Source of the DNA: an uncultured Bacilli bacterium
Lineage (GTDB): Bacteria > Bacillota_I > Bacilli_A > RF39 > UBA660
NCBI GenBank assembly: GCA_947627675.1
Contig: CANQWY010000004.1
Coordinates: 1 to 59,056 of the forward strand
Reading direction: 5' to 3'
Length of the DNA stretch: 59,056 nucleotides
Shown here: piece after piece, positions 37,350-46,243 of the stretch
How the letters are laid out: every line of letters begins with the position of its first letter
Position numbering within the stretch: the first letter of the stretch is position 1
Translations under genes and position numbers: made by a program
The notes under the pieces: model-generated
Seen by the model: only the letters and a program-made list of their open reading frames with translations
Told to the model about the DNA's origin: nothing
The model's database searches: none

Positions 37350-38201
37350 ATGAGTCAAAACAAATTAGAAACAATTTCAAATCTATTTGAAGATAAAGAA
37401 ATAAGAAGTGTATGGGACAAAGATAAAGAAGAGTATTATTTTAGTGTGGTTGATGTTATTGGAGTTTTAACTGAATCAAATTATCAAAAATCAAGAAATT
37501 ATTGGAAATGGCTAAAAACAAAATTAAATGATGAAGGTAGTGAACTGGTTAGTAATACTAACCAGTTGAAAATGAAAGCACAAGATGGAAAGTTTAGAGA
37601 AACTGACACATTAGATACAAAAGGCATATTTAGGCTTATTGAATCAATACCAAGTCCAAAAGCAGAACCATTTAAATTATGGCTTGCTAATTTAGGTAGT
37701 GAGAGAGTTGATGAAGTGTTTGATCCTGAAATTGCTATTAACCGAGCAGTTGATTATTACAGAAAAAGAGGATATAGTGATAAATGGATTAAAGATAGAT
37801 TAGATGGAATTGTTAAAAGAAAACAACTAACTGATGTTTGGAAAGATGGAGGAATAACTGAAAATAAAGAATATGCTATTCTAACAAACGAAATATATAA
37901 AGAATGGTCTGGTATGAAAGCAAGTGAATATAAAGCATTTAAAGGGCTTCGCAAAGAATCTTTAAGAGATAATATGACAGATGTAGAAGTTCTTTTAACA
38001 GATTTAGGTGAAACAGCAACAAGAGAACTTGCGAGAAAGCATAAACCTTATGGTTTAGAACAAAATAAAAAAATAGCGAGAATGGGTTGGAATACTGCAA
38101 AAGTTGCTAAGGAAGATCTTGAAAGAAAATTAGGCGAGTCAGTAATAACAAGCAATAACGCTTTACACTATAAATATATCGATGAAAAAAATAGAAGATA
38201 A
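37350..38201 (+). CDS. BRO-N/DinD-like protein
   Basis: 283 residues. The N-terminal BRO domain is IRSVWDKDKEEYYFSVVDVI, WKWLKTKLNDEGSE and DTKGIFRLIESIPSPKAEPF. The C-terminal helical part contains YRKRGYSDKWIKDRL and TDLGETATRELAR, like DNA-damage-inducible protein D and phage antirepressors. It may regulate the element's transcription. AAAGGAGG precedes ATG. Its stop is 55 bases from the right end of the element. Confidence 0.85.
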   Translation: MSQNKLETISNLFEDKEIRSVWDKDKEEYYFSVVDVIGVLTESNYQKSRNYWKWLKTKLNDEGSELVSNTNQLKMKAQDGKFRETDTLDTKGIFRLIESIPSPKAEPFKLWLANLGSERVDEVFDPEIAINRAVDYYRKRGYSDKWIKDRLDGIVKRKQLTDVWKDGGITENKEYAILTNEIYKEWSGMKASEYKAFKGLRKESLRDNMTDVEVLLTDLGETATRELARKHKPYGLEQNKKIARMGWNTAKVAKEDLERKLGESVITSNNALHYKYIDEKNRR

Positions 38202-38240
38202 TAAAAAATAAGGTACTATATTATAAATAGAAAGTTTAAA

Positions 38241-38256
38241 ACTTTGGTGAGTTATA
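38241..38256 (-). repeat. Right end (attR arm) of the ydcC element
   Basis: ACTTTGGTGAGTTATA, exactly the reverse complement of the left end, followed by the GT (38,257-38,258) that duplicates the core. Confidence 0.9.
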
Positions 38257-38258
38257 GT

Positions 38259-38976
38259 AGTTACGCCAGCATTAAATAAAAGTTTTAAATTTCAAAGTGA
38301 TTGGCCTTATAGTAATTCTCAAATATATTTATTGCAATCAATATTAAATGATATTAAAAATGACGATAAACGAAGTTTTAAAAAAGAAGATAACAATTAT
38401 ATTTTCAAAACAGAAGTTAATTATCCAAATAATAGAAGTCTTGTTAATCAAAAAATTATTATTGATAAAAATTTAAAACCAAAAAGTATAAAAGTTTATA
38501 ATGATAATAATATTGCAATGATGACAATGAAATTTACTAAAATTGATTATAATCCTACATTTAAAAAAGATTATTTTACTTTAGCTAATTCTGTAGAAAC
38601 TAGTAAAACAGATGATTATAGTTTAACTGTTGGTGAACTTGAAGATAGTATATACCCTCTAAATTTACCTAATGGTACTAAGCTAGTTAGTGAAGAGAAG
38701 GTAAGTCTTGATAATGGAGAAAGAGTTATTATGACATTTGACGGCGAAAAACCATTTCTATTAGTTGAAGAGACAGTTAGTAAAAATGATTCTATGGTTA
38801 TAATACCTACAAATGGAGAACCCTATATGTTACAAGATAGTTTAGGTGTTCTTGCAAATAATTCTTTAAATTGGTCTAGTGGTGGAGTGGAATATTATTT
38901 AGTAAGTGATGTACTTAATCAAGATGAACTTGTTGATGTTGCTCAATCTATTAATGTAATTCCAACTATGAAATAA
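38259..38976 (+). pseudogene. ydcC: YdcC-like sporulation lipoprotein, 3' part
   Basis: Continues the lipoprotein cut at 30,519: VTPALNKSFKFQSDWPYS, then a long LolA-like beta domain (QKIIIDKNLKPKSIKVYNDN, MMTMKFTKIDYNPTFKKDYF) and a C-terminal GGVEYYLVSDVLNQDELVDV. The frame is open from the junction to TAA at 38,976 with no further damage, as expected if the gene is used after excision. In its present state it lacks a start; an internal ATG at 38,332 would give a truncated product without the signal peptide. Confidence 0.8.
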
Positions 38977-39023
38977 CTTTACAATTTGTTTTATATTATG
39001 TTATAATTTTATTGGTGATGCAG

Positions 39024-39530
39024 ATGGCTAAGAAGCAGATCAATAAAAATAAAATAGATAAAAAGATTTCTAATTATAGTGATAATAATATTAAAGGTTC
39101 AATTATATTAGTTGTTGTTATAATAATAATACTTATCTTATTTTATCTACTAACAGTCTTTATTTTAAATAAAAAAGAATTTGTTGTTAATGAAAATGTT
39201 GATATTCAGTATTCTAAAATTATAGCTGGTGAAAGTTTTGACCTAAAAGATGAAGATTATTTAGTATTTTTCTATGATATATCAGCTAATTCTAGTTATA
39301 CTGATTTAGTTAGCACTTATCGTGACAAAGATAAACATTTACCCATCTATACAGTTGATTTAGGAGAAGGTATTAATAATAGTGTTATTTCAGATACAAA
39401 TAGCCTTGATGTTTCTAATATTATAGATTTAAAAGTCAAGGATTCTGCTATAATCCGTATTAAAAATGGTAAAGTAAGTAATTATGCTACCTCATCTTTT
39501 GAAGAGTTTTTAGACAATAATATTGAGTAG
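39024..39530 (+). CDS. Membrane-anchored thioredoxin-like protein without CxxC
   Basis: 168 residues from ATG at 39024 (GGTGATG upstream). A single N-terminal membrane helix (IILVVVIIIILILFYLLTVFIL) is followed by a domain with thioredoxin-like order: YLVFFYDISANSSYTDLVS, LPIYTVDLGEGIN, then a strand SAIIRIKNGKV. The active-site cysteines are missing (SANSSY in their place). Possibly a structural or chaperone relative. No operon partner; tRNA-Asn follows by 10 bases. Confidence 0.65.
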   Translation: MAKKQINKNKIDKKISNYSDNNIKGSIILVVVIIIILILFYLLTVFILNKKEFVVNENVDIQYSKIIAGESFDLKDEDYLVFFYDISANSSYTDLVSTYRDKDKHLPIYTVDLGEGINNSVISDTNSLDVSNIIDLKVKDSAIIRIKNGKVSNYATSSFEEFLDNNIE

Positions 39531-39540
39531 CTCTCTTTAT

Positions 39541-39617
39541 GCCTCAATAGCTCAGTTGGTTAGAGCACTTGACTGTTAATCAAGGGGTCCTAGGTTCAAG
39601 TCCTAGTTGAGGCGCCA
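39541..39617 (+). tRNA. tRNA-Asn (anticodon GTT), CCA encoded
   Basis: The acceptor GCCTCAA pairs with TTGAGGC. D arm GCTCAGTTGGTTAGAGC, anticodon loop CTGTTAA, T arm TAGGTTCAAGTCCTA, discriminator G and genomic CCA. Confidence 0.96.
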
Positions 39618-39668
39618 TATTTGATTTTAATCGCATTTTTGCGTTTTTTATTTTAAGGAGATTTTGCT

Positions 39669-40880
39669 GTGAAGGTTAAAAAAGTTGATTTTAAGATAAA
39701 AGAAAAACTTCTAGAAGAAAAAAACAAGACTACTTTTAGTATAGTAGAAGTAATTATAATCACTATTATTGCCCTTTTATTTGGAGGGGTAGTTGGTAGT
39801 CTTATTTTTATTGGTAATACTAATAGAAATGATAAATATTTAGAAGAATTTATTAATACTTATACAAACATAAGTGAAGAATATTACAAAAAAGTTAATA
39901 AAGATAAACTTATTAATGCTGCAATAGAAGGAATGGTTTCTTATTTAGGTGATCCTTATTCTATTTATATGGATGAGGAGGATACGGAAGTGTTCAATCA
40001 AACTGTAGATGGAGAATATGAAGGTGTAGGAGTAACTGTTTCTATGATTGACCAAAAGCCTACTATTGTCTCTATTTTTGATAATTCCCCAGCCAAAGAA
40101 GCAGGAATAAAGGCCGGCGATATTATAGTTAAAGTAAATGGTAAATCTGTAGATGAGAAAACATTAGATGAAGTTATAGATATGATAAAGGAAAAAGATA
40201 AAATTAAATTAACAATTTTAAGAGATGAAAATGAAAAAGATTTCAATTTAAATATGAAAAGTGTTGTTATTCCTTCTGTTTCTAATAAAATAATAGAAAA
40301 AAATAATAAAAAAGTAGGTATAATAACCGTTAGTGTTTTTGCAGGAAATACATATTCACAGTTTAATAGCCAATTAAAAAAATTAGAAAAAAAGGGAATT
40401 GATAGTTTAGTTATAGATGTAAGAGATAATCCAGGTGGCCATCTAGATCAGGTTAGTAAGATATTATCGTTATTTTTAGATAAAGATAAAGTTATTTATC
40501 AAATAAAATCAAATGGTAAAAAAACTAAAGTTTATTCTAGCAGCTCAGAAAAAAGAACTTATCCTATAGGCGTACTTATAAATTCTAATAGTGCATCAGC
40601 ATCAGAAATTCTTGCTGGTGCTATGCAAGAATCATATAAGGCTACTATTGTTGGAATAAAATCATACGGTAAAGGGACTGTTCAAAAAGAATATTCTTTA
40701 AATAGTGGTTCAAGTATCAAGTATACTACTGAAAGTTGGTTAACTCCTAGTGGAAAAAGCATTAATAAAAAAGGCATAACTCCTGATTTAGTGGTTGAAC
40801 TTTCTGATGAATATATTAAGACATTCAAGGACTCTGATGATAATCAATTACAGGCTGCTATTGATGCTATTACAAAATAA
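39669..40880 (+). CDS. Carboxyl-terminal processing protease (S41, PDZ)
   Basis: 403 residues, GTG start after AAGGAGATTTT. An N-terminal membrane anchor (about 25-48) is followed by a PDZ domain (about 110-190: VGVTVSMIDQKPTIVSIF, AGIKAGDIIVKVNGKSV). The S41 domain has the catalytic serine in SNSASASEILAGAM (about 315) and lysine in KSYGKGTVQ (about 338). CtpA/B-type enzymes trim secreted or regulatory proteins outside the membrane, and CtpB acts in sporulation signalling in B. subtilis. A terminator follows. Confidence 0.93.
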   Translation: MKVKKVDFKIKEKLLEEKNKTTFSIVEVIIITIIALLFGGVVGSLIFIGNTNRNDKYLEEFINTYTNISEEYYKKVNKDKLINAAIEGMVSYLGDPYSIYMDEEDTEVFNQTVDGEYEGVGVTVSMIDQKPTIVSIFDNSPAKEAGIKAGDIIVKVNGKSVDEKTLDEVIDMIKEKDKIKLTILRDENEKDFNLNMKSVVIPSVSNKIIEKNNKKVGIITVSVFAGNTYSQFNSQLKKLEKKGIDSLVIDVRDNPGGHLDQVSKILSLFLDKDKVIYQIKSNGKKTKVYSSSSEKRTYPIGVLINSNSASASEILAGAMQESYKATIVGIKSYGKGTVQKEYSLNSGSSIKYTTESWLTPSGKSINKKGITPDLVVELSDEYIKTFKDSDDNQLQAAIDAITK

Positions 40881-40900
40881 ACTAAATTTCAAAAGATTAT

Positions 40901-40954
40901 AAAAGTCATCGACAATATTTGTTTAAAAAATATTAGTTGTCAATGACTTTTTAT
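40901..40954. terminator. Bidirectional terminator
   Basis: AAAAGTCATCGACAATATT pairs with AATATTAGTTGTCAATGACT plus TTTT, with one mismatch. It separates the protease from the convergent sortase. Confidence 0.8.
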
Positions 40955-40958
40955 TTTA

Positions 40959-41543
40959 TTATGTTAGTACACATTCTACAATTAATTGTTTATTTTTATT
41001 TTTACTACAAGTAGATAATATTAATACATTAGAATAATTCTTTTTAATTTTTAAATAGCCATCTTTATCATCTTCATAAATATTAGTTACTTTGTATATA
41101 TAATCAATGTTATTATATTTAATATTAACTTTATCATTTATATTTAGTTTATAAAGATTTTTAAAATAAGCAATACTACCAGTTCCAGAATGAGCAATTA
41201 AAAATATAATACTTTCATCATTATCTGGCATAATAGATTCTTTTAAAATAGTAATATTTTTTTCTATTGTATTTTTCTTACTATTAGGTTTGTATATTGG
41301 CTTATCAAGTAAACTTATTTTCTTAATAGAAATAGTTCCTAATAAGTCACTATAAATATTTTTTTCTACTTTTCTTATAAAGTTTTTTTCTACATTAATA
41401 TGATTTGTTTGATTTATATTAATACTATTTTTTATATTTAAGCTAGTGTTAATTACATTATTTGATGAATTATTGCTACTTAAATTTATAAATGTGCAGT
41501 ATAATAACATTATTATTATTTTAATTAGTTTTAAGTTTACCAT
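40959..41543 (-). CDS. Class D-like sortase
   Basis: 194 residues: N-terminal membrane segment (about 5-20), then a sortase barrel with GTISIKKISLLDKPIY, the histidine in FLIAHSGTGSIAYFKNLYKL (about 123) and the cysteine in VLILSTCSKN (about 178). Small size and the H-S-G-T-G context suit class D or E. Its ATG lies 22 bases inside the end of the upstream IPDTG protein, so the two are translationally coupled and presumably enzyme and substrate. Confidence 0.87.
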   Translation of the reverse strand: MVNLKLIKIIIMLLYCTFINLSSNNSSNNVINTSLNIKNSININQTNHINVEKNFIRKVEKNIYSDLLGTISIKKISLLDKPIYKPNSKKNTIEKNITILKESIMPDNDESIIFLIAHSGTGSIAYFKNLYKLNINDKVNIKYNNIDYIYKVTNIYEDDKDGYLKIKKNYSNVLILSTCSKNKNKQLIVECVLT

Positions 41544-42978
41544 ACTTTTTTATTATGTAAATACTAGGTATAATTAATAAAAATAACATTATAAAAGAGT
41601 TACTTTCCATAATACCAGTATCAGGTATCTCTATTTTATAATTATATAGTTTATAATAATAATCATTATCATCATCTTCATTTATATTTATTTCAAAATC
41701 ATCAACTTTTGTATAACCTTCAATAGTATTTTGCTGCTTTACTGTATATTTTCCATATGGTAAAATTATTTTAGCATTTCCAAATTCATCAGTAGTTATT
41801 GTTTTAACTAATTTACCATTACTATCAAAAATGTCAAAATTTATATTAGCTTCATTTTCTGTATTACCTTCTTCACCATACTCTTTATGTATTGTTACTT
41901 CTTTTTCAATGACTTTGTTAGTTAATGTAATATATATATTTTTAGTATTAGAATTTATTTGAAATGTTACTTTTTCATTATTTAAAGTATAACCTTCACC
42001 AGGTTTTATTTCCTTTAAATAATAATTTCCATAACTTAAATTTTCTAATTTAGCACTTGATAAATCATTAATAGTTAGTTCTTGTAATAAATTATCCTTT
42101 TCATCATATAATCCATAAATTGCTCCAATTAACTTGGCTTCTCCCCTTGGTGTAGTACTATAATTATCACTATCTAATTTTGTTATAAAAACAGAATTTT
42201 TTGTTCCTTCTACTATTATTTCTAATCTCTTTTCACCTATACTACCCTTAGTCATTAAATTCTGACTATTATCATTATAATAGAATAAAGCAGCTGAATT
42301 TTCATTTTCAAGTTTTCTAGTCAATATAATAGAAGTTTCGCCTTCTTTAATATTTTTAAATATTAATTTATTATCTTCAATTTTTATATCATTTCCTTTA
42401 GTATCTTGTATAGTATAATTATTTAATACATTATTTTTATCTGTTAATACTACTGTACTATTAACAACATTAATAGTTCTATAATTAATATTTGGTAAAA
42501 TATCAAAATTATCTGCTAAATTATTTATTTCTCTCATTTCGTCTTGATACATTTCTACTCTTGCACCATTAAGAGTATTTGTAAAGTAAAAATCTTTATT
42601 TGGTTCTACTAAACGCCAAATCATTAATTGTGTAATAGCATACCATTTAGGATCAGTATGATTATTATATCCATATCCGTAATGAGCAAGTAGAGTCATC
42701 CTATGCCATGTATTTGTATTTATATTTTTACCATAATTTAATTGCTGATAATTAGTAGTTGCCTGAAAGGTTGCAAACGGTTCTATACAATAAGCTTCTT
42801 TATTATCTGATGATCTTCTAAAAAATCTAGCTTTTTGATAATTGGCAGTAGCACCATTTACACTTTTTGTATATATATTATCAATATATTCTGCTTCATA
42901 GAAAGATTCAGCATTTACATCTATACTATTAAATCCAATAAATAGTATTGTCAACAAGAAAATAATAATTTTTTTCAT
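41521..42978 (-). CDS. Surface adhesin with thioester domain, SpaA-like repeats and IPDTG anchor
   Basis: 485 residues from ATG at 42978 (AAAGGAGG upstream). Signal peptide 1-23. A thioester (TQXA-type) domain has YCIEPFATF (Cys) and WYAITQLMIWRLV (Gln). Two prealbumin/SpaA-like domains begin GAIYGLYDEKDNLLQEL and INFDIFDSNGKLVKTI, and IPDTG is followed by a hydrophobic helix and a KKYGKLK tail. The internal thioester can bond covalently to host amines. It is followed by a coupled sortase. Confidence 0.92.
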   Translation of the reverse strand: MKKIIIFLLTILFIGFNSIDVNAESFYEAEYIDNIYTKSVNGATANYQKARFFRRSSDNKEAYCIEPFATFQATTNYQQLNYGKNINTNTWHRMTLLAHYGYGYNNHTDPKWYAITQLMIWRLVEPNKDFYFTNTLNGARVEMYQDEMREINNLADNFDILPNINYRTINVVNSTVVLTDKNNVLNNYTIQDTKGNDIKIEDNKLIFKNIKEGETSIILTRKLENENSAALFYYNDNSQNLMTKGSIGEKRLEIIVEGTKNSVFITKLDSDNYSTTPRGEAKLIGAIYGLYDEKDNLLQELTINDLSSAKLENLSYGNYYLKEIKPGEGYTLNNEKVTFQINSNTKNIYITLTNKVIEKEVTIHKEYGEEGNTENEANINFDIFDSNGKLVKTITTDEFGNAKIILPYGKYTVKQQNTIEGYTKVDDFEININEDDDNDYYYKLYNYKIEIPDTGIMESNSFIMLFLLIIPSIYIIKKYGKLKTN

Positions 42979-43166
42979 TATAATTCCTCCTTTTTCAAAA
43001 AATTTTCTTTGACGGGCATTATAATAATCTAATAAATCTTGATTTGCAAATGACAATTTTGTTAAATTAGTGTTAAAATTGTCTCTAATGTTATATAATT
43101 AATCTAGGGAATTTATTAAATTCACTAGAAAAATAGTTAAAAATAGACAAAATTGAGGTGATATAA

Positions 43167-44789
43167 ATGACAGATATAGAAATCGCTAGAAAAGTATTAA
43201 TGGACGATATAGAAGATATATCCAAAAGATTGGGAATTGATGATGAAAATCTTATCTTATATGGGAGGTATAAAGCAAAAATTGATATGGTTCTTAATGG
43301 AGAAAAAAAGAAAAGTAAATTAATATTAGTTACTTCTATTAATCCAACTATTTATGGTGAAGGTAAAACAACAGTTAGTATAGGAATTGCAGATGGCTTA
43401 AAAAAGTTAGGTAAAAATGCTGTATTAGCTCTTAGAGAACCATCTATGGGGCCTGTCTTTGGAGTTAAAGGTGGTGCAACAGGTGGCGGTTATAGTCAAG
43501 TTGTTCCAATGGAAGATATAAATCTTTCCTTTACAGGTGATTTTGCTGCTATTGAAAATGCAAATAACTTATTATGTGCTGCTATTGACAATCATATAAT
43601 AAATGGGAATTCTTTAGGATTTAATAGAATTACTTTTAGTCGCTGTTTAGATGTAAATGATAAAAGTTTAAGAGATGTTACAACTCTTGTTAGTAAAACA
43701 AATTTTGATATTACTGCTGCTAGTGAAATAATGGCTCTATTTTGTCTAAGTAAAAATATAGATGATCTTAAAACAAAATTAGGCAATATTGTTGTTGGTT
43801 ATGATATAAATGAAAATGAAATTTATGCTAGAGACTTGAAAATAGAAGGAGCTATGACAGTTTTATTAAAAGATGCTTTTAAACCAAATTTAGTTCAAAC
43901 GCTTGAGCATACTCCAGCGCTTATTCATGGTGGCCCTTTTGCTAATATCGCTCACGGATGTAATTCAATAATTGCAACAAATACGGCGTTAACTTATGGA
44001 GACTATGTAGTAACTGAAGCAGGATTTGGCTCAGATTTAGGGGCTGAGAAATTTTTTGATATAAAATGTAGGGCAAATAATATGAAACCAGACTGTGTTG
44101 TTATTGTTGCTACTATTAAAGCTCTAAAACATAATGCTTCTGTTCCTCCTGAAAAAATATCCACAGAAAATGTGGAAAAAGTTAGAGAGGGATTAAGTAA
44201 TTTAGAAATACATATTGAAAATATGTTTAAATATAATTCTAATGTAGTAGTGTGCTTAAATAGATATGATACTGATACTGATGATGAGGTTAATGTAGTT
44301 AAAGAATTTTGTTCTTCATTAAATGTCCCATTTGAGGAGTCTACAGCATATTCAGATGGAGGAGATGGAGCAATAAAACTAGGTCAGCTTATTTTAAATG
44401 TACTAGAAAAAGATAATCAATTTAATCTGTTATATGATGATAATAATACTATATTTGAGAAAATAGAAAAAATAAGTCATGAAATATATCGCTCTTGTGA
44501 GGTAGTATATACTGAAGAAGCTAGAAAGAAAATAAATTCTTTACAAAATAAAGGTTTTGGTAAATTACCAATTTGTATTGCTAAAACACAATATTCTATT
44601 TCGGATGATAGTAAGAAATTAGGTGCTCCTATTTTAAATACTTTACATGTTAGAGATGTTAAATTATATAATGGAGCCGGATTTATTACGGTTATTACTG
44701 GTAATATTATGACTATGCCAGGACTTTCTAAAACACCAAATTATGAAAAAATTGATTATATAAACGGTAAGATTATAGGATTATCATAA
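43167..44789 (+). CDS. fhs: Formate-tetrahydrofolate ligase
   Basis: Joins formate to tetrahydrofolate with ATP, feeding one-carbon metabolism and complementing formate from PflB. 540 residues, near the usual 556. Visible motifs are the P-loop-like TSINPTIYGEGKTTVSIG (about 55-72), REPSMGPVFGVKGGATGGGY and EAGFGSDLGAEKFFDIKCR. ATG follows GAGGTGAT. It diverges from the adhesin gene and ends at a terminator. Confidence 0.97.
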   Translation: MTDIEIARKVLMDDIEDISKRLGIDDENLILYGRYKAKIDMVLNGEKKKSKLILVTSINPTIYGEGKTTVSIGIADGLKKLGKNAVLALREPSMGPVFGVKGGATGGGYSQVVPMEDINLSFTGDFAAIENANNLLCAAIDNHIINGNSLGFNRITFSRCLDVNDKSLRDVTTLVSKTNFDITAASEIMALFCLSKNIDDLKTKLGNIVVGYDINENEIYARDLKIEGAMTVLLKDAFKPNLVQTLEHTPALIHGGPFANIAHGCNSIIATNTALTYGDYVVTEAGFGSDLGAEKFFDIKCRANNMKPDCVVIVATIKALKHNASVPPEKISTENVEKVREGLSNLEIHIENMFKYNSNVVVCLNRYDTDTDDEVNVVKEFCSSLNVPFEESTAYSDGGDGAIKLGQLILNVLEKDNQFNLLYDDNNTIFEKIEKISHEIYRSCEVVYTEEARKKINSLQNKGFGKLPICIAKTQYSISDDSKKLGAPILNTLHVRDVKLYNGAGFITVITGNIMTMPGLSKTPNYEKIDYINGKIIGLS

Positions 44790-44800
44790 TATAATTAATA

Positions 44801-44837
44801 TGAGATTTTAGATTTAACTAAGGTCTCTTTTCTTTTA
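44801..44837 (+). terminator. Terminator of fhs
   Basis: A stem GAGA-TTTTAG/CTAAG-TCTC with a TTTTCTTTT tail. It is weaker than the others. Confidence 0.5.
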
Positions 44838-44848
44838 TAATTGACCAC

Positions 44849-44879
44849 AAAAAAACTATGATTTTTACAGAATCATAGA
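44849..44879 (-). terminator. Terminator of the Ig-like surface protein
   Basis: On the minus strand CTATGATT and AATCATAG pair and are followed by TTTTTTT. Confidence 0.75.
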
Positions 44880-44883
44880 AATT

Positions 44884-45693
44884 TTATTCATTATTTTGAT
44901 TTTCATTATTCGAAGATGAAGGATTATTTTCATTTTCATTTGAAGTATTTTGATTAGTTTGTTCTGGTGGTGTTGTTGGAGTTTGCTCAGTACTTTCATT
45001 ATTATTAGTACTGTTATTTTGCTCATTATTTTCAGGTTCTTCTTTAATTATAACCTGTGGTTGAGATTCAAATACTGTAATTGTTCCTGTATATGTTTTA
45101 TCTTTATATTTAACAGTATATTGGTAAGTACCAGCTAAATTAATATTAACTTTACTGGTATCAATTATTATTCTATCTTTAGCATCTTCAGGTATATCTT
45201 CTACAATATAATCATTTAAATTTTTAGGAAGAGAAGATCCTTTTTCAATATTTATATTTTTTAAAGTCATATTATCAATTGCAGGTAATTCTTTGTCTTT
45301 TACTGTTACATTTCCATTATATTTCTTATCTTTATATGTTATTGTATATGTATATGTACCTATTTCTGTTACGTTAACTAGGGATGTATCCAATTTAAAT
45401 TTTTTTAATATTTTTTCATCGATTTCTTCTAAATTTTCTATATAATCTTTTATATCTACACTTATCGGTACATTTACTTCTACTTCTATATCTTTAAGTT
45501 TTGGGATATTAGTTTTTTTCTTAGCAATTCTTTTTTCTATTACTTTTATTTTAACGTTTCTATTAGGTTTAAATTCCATTTTATTTAAAACTGCTCCACT
45601 TGTTAAAGATATAATACCAGAAATTGCTAGAGACATTATTAATATATTATTTCCTATTTTATTTTTATTTATTTTTATTCTTTTTATTTTCAT
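44884..45693 (-). CDS. Membrane-anchored protein with two Ig-like repeats and a low-complexity tail
   Basis: 269 residues. One N-terminal membrane helix (NILIMSLAISGIISLTSG). Two tandem beta domains of about 75 residues end in the repeated phrases GTYTYTITYKDKKYNGNVTV and GTYQYTVKYKDKTYTGTITV. A Glu/Asn/Ser/Thr/Pro-rich tail of 65 residues runs to the end. No LPxTG signal, so it is probably held by the helix. ATG follows GAGGTTTACC. The family is a general cell-surface type; ligand unknown. Confidence 0.72.
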   Translation of the reverse strand: MKIKRIKINKNKIGNNILIMSLAISGIISLTSGAVLNKMEFKPNRNVKIKVIEKRIAKKKTNIPKLKDIEVEVNVPISVDIKDYIENLEEIDEKILKKFKLDTSLVNVTEIGTYTYTITYKDKKYNGNVTVKDKELPAIDNMTLKNINIEKGSSLPKNLNDYIVEDIPEDAKDRIIIDTSKVNINLAGTYQYTVKYKDKTYTGTITVFESQPQVIIKEEPENNEQNNSTNNNESTEQTPTTPPEQTNQNTSNENENNPSSSNNENQNNE

Positions 45694-45824
45694 AGGTAAA
45701 CCTCACATCTTTTATCTTTATATTACATTATAGTATAAAAGATGCTAATTCTCAACATATTTTTTAAATTATATTGAATTTATTTTTGTTTTAACATATA
45801 ATTCTAATAGAGGAAGTGGTATTG

Positions 45825-46241
45825 TTGAGTTTTTGTTGGCTTGCTATATTTATAGTTTTACTATTATTAGAAATTTGTACAGTTAATCTTGTTTCTATTT
45901 GGTTTGCCGTTGGTGCTTTCGCGACATTTTTTATCTCAATGTTCACTAATAATATAATCATTCAGCTTATTAGTTTTTTAGTTATAAGTTGTGTTGTATT
46001 ATTTGTTACAAAGCCAATTGCTAAAAAAATCAAGGTAAAAAATATTATGACTAATCTAGATAGAGTAGTTGGAATGGACGCGGTTGTTACACAAGATATA
46101 TCTAAATTTAAGCTTGGCGAAGTAAAAGTTGATGGTAAAACTTGGAGTGCCAAAGGTGATGAGACTATATTAAAGGATTCTATTGTTGAAGTTTTGAAAA
46201 TAGATGGTGTTAAACTCGTTGTCAGAAAGAAGGAGAGTTAG
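45825..46241 (+). CDS. NfeD-like membrane protein
   Basis: About 138 residues. Two N-terminal hydrophobic helices and a third near 40-70 precede a small OB-fold (VVGMDAVVTQDISKF, LGEVKVDGKTWSAKGDE, IVEVLKIDGVKLVVRKKE), the NfeD C-terminal domain. A TTG at 45825 fits AGAGGAAG best; a GTG at 45816 is too close. The SPFH protein gene starts 2 bases after its stop, the standard NfeD-SPFH pairing. Confidence 0.88.
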   Translation: MSFCWLAIFIVLLLLEICTVNLVSIWFAVGAFATFFISMFTNNIIIQLISFLVISCVVLFVTKPIAKKIKVKNIMTNLDRVVGMDAVVTQDISKFKLGEVKVDGKTWSAKGDETILKDSIVEVLKIDGVKLVVRKKES

Positions 46242-46243
46242 AA

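Larger units (their letters stand above)
30520..38256 (+). mobile_element. 7.7-kb serine-recombinase element inserted in ydcC (skin-like)
   Basis: The ends are perfect 16-base inverted repeats (TATAACTCACCAAAGT at the left, its reverse complement at the right), with GT immediately outside each. A second block, AACTTT, lies at the same distance from both. Circularisation would give GT flanked by perfect inverted arms, as for attP of large serine integrases. The restored attB, TGGTGTATAT-GT-AGTTACGCCA, is an imperfect palindrome in ydcC. Contents, all but one on the plus strand: DUF3592, lemA, DUF2207, XRE regulator (minus), a 51-codon gene, recombinase, BRO-N protein. Confidence 0.88.

Noticed and set aside
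43070-43166. A tetrahydrofolate or ZTP riboswitch before fhs.
   Set aside because: The 5' region is short and AT-rich and lacks the conserved motifs I would expect.
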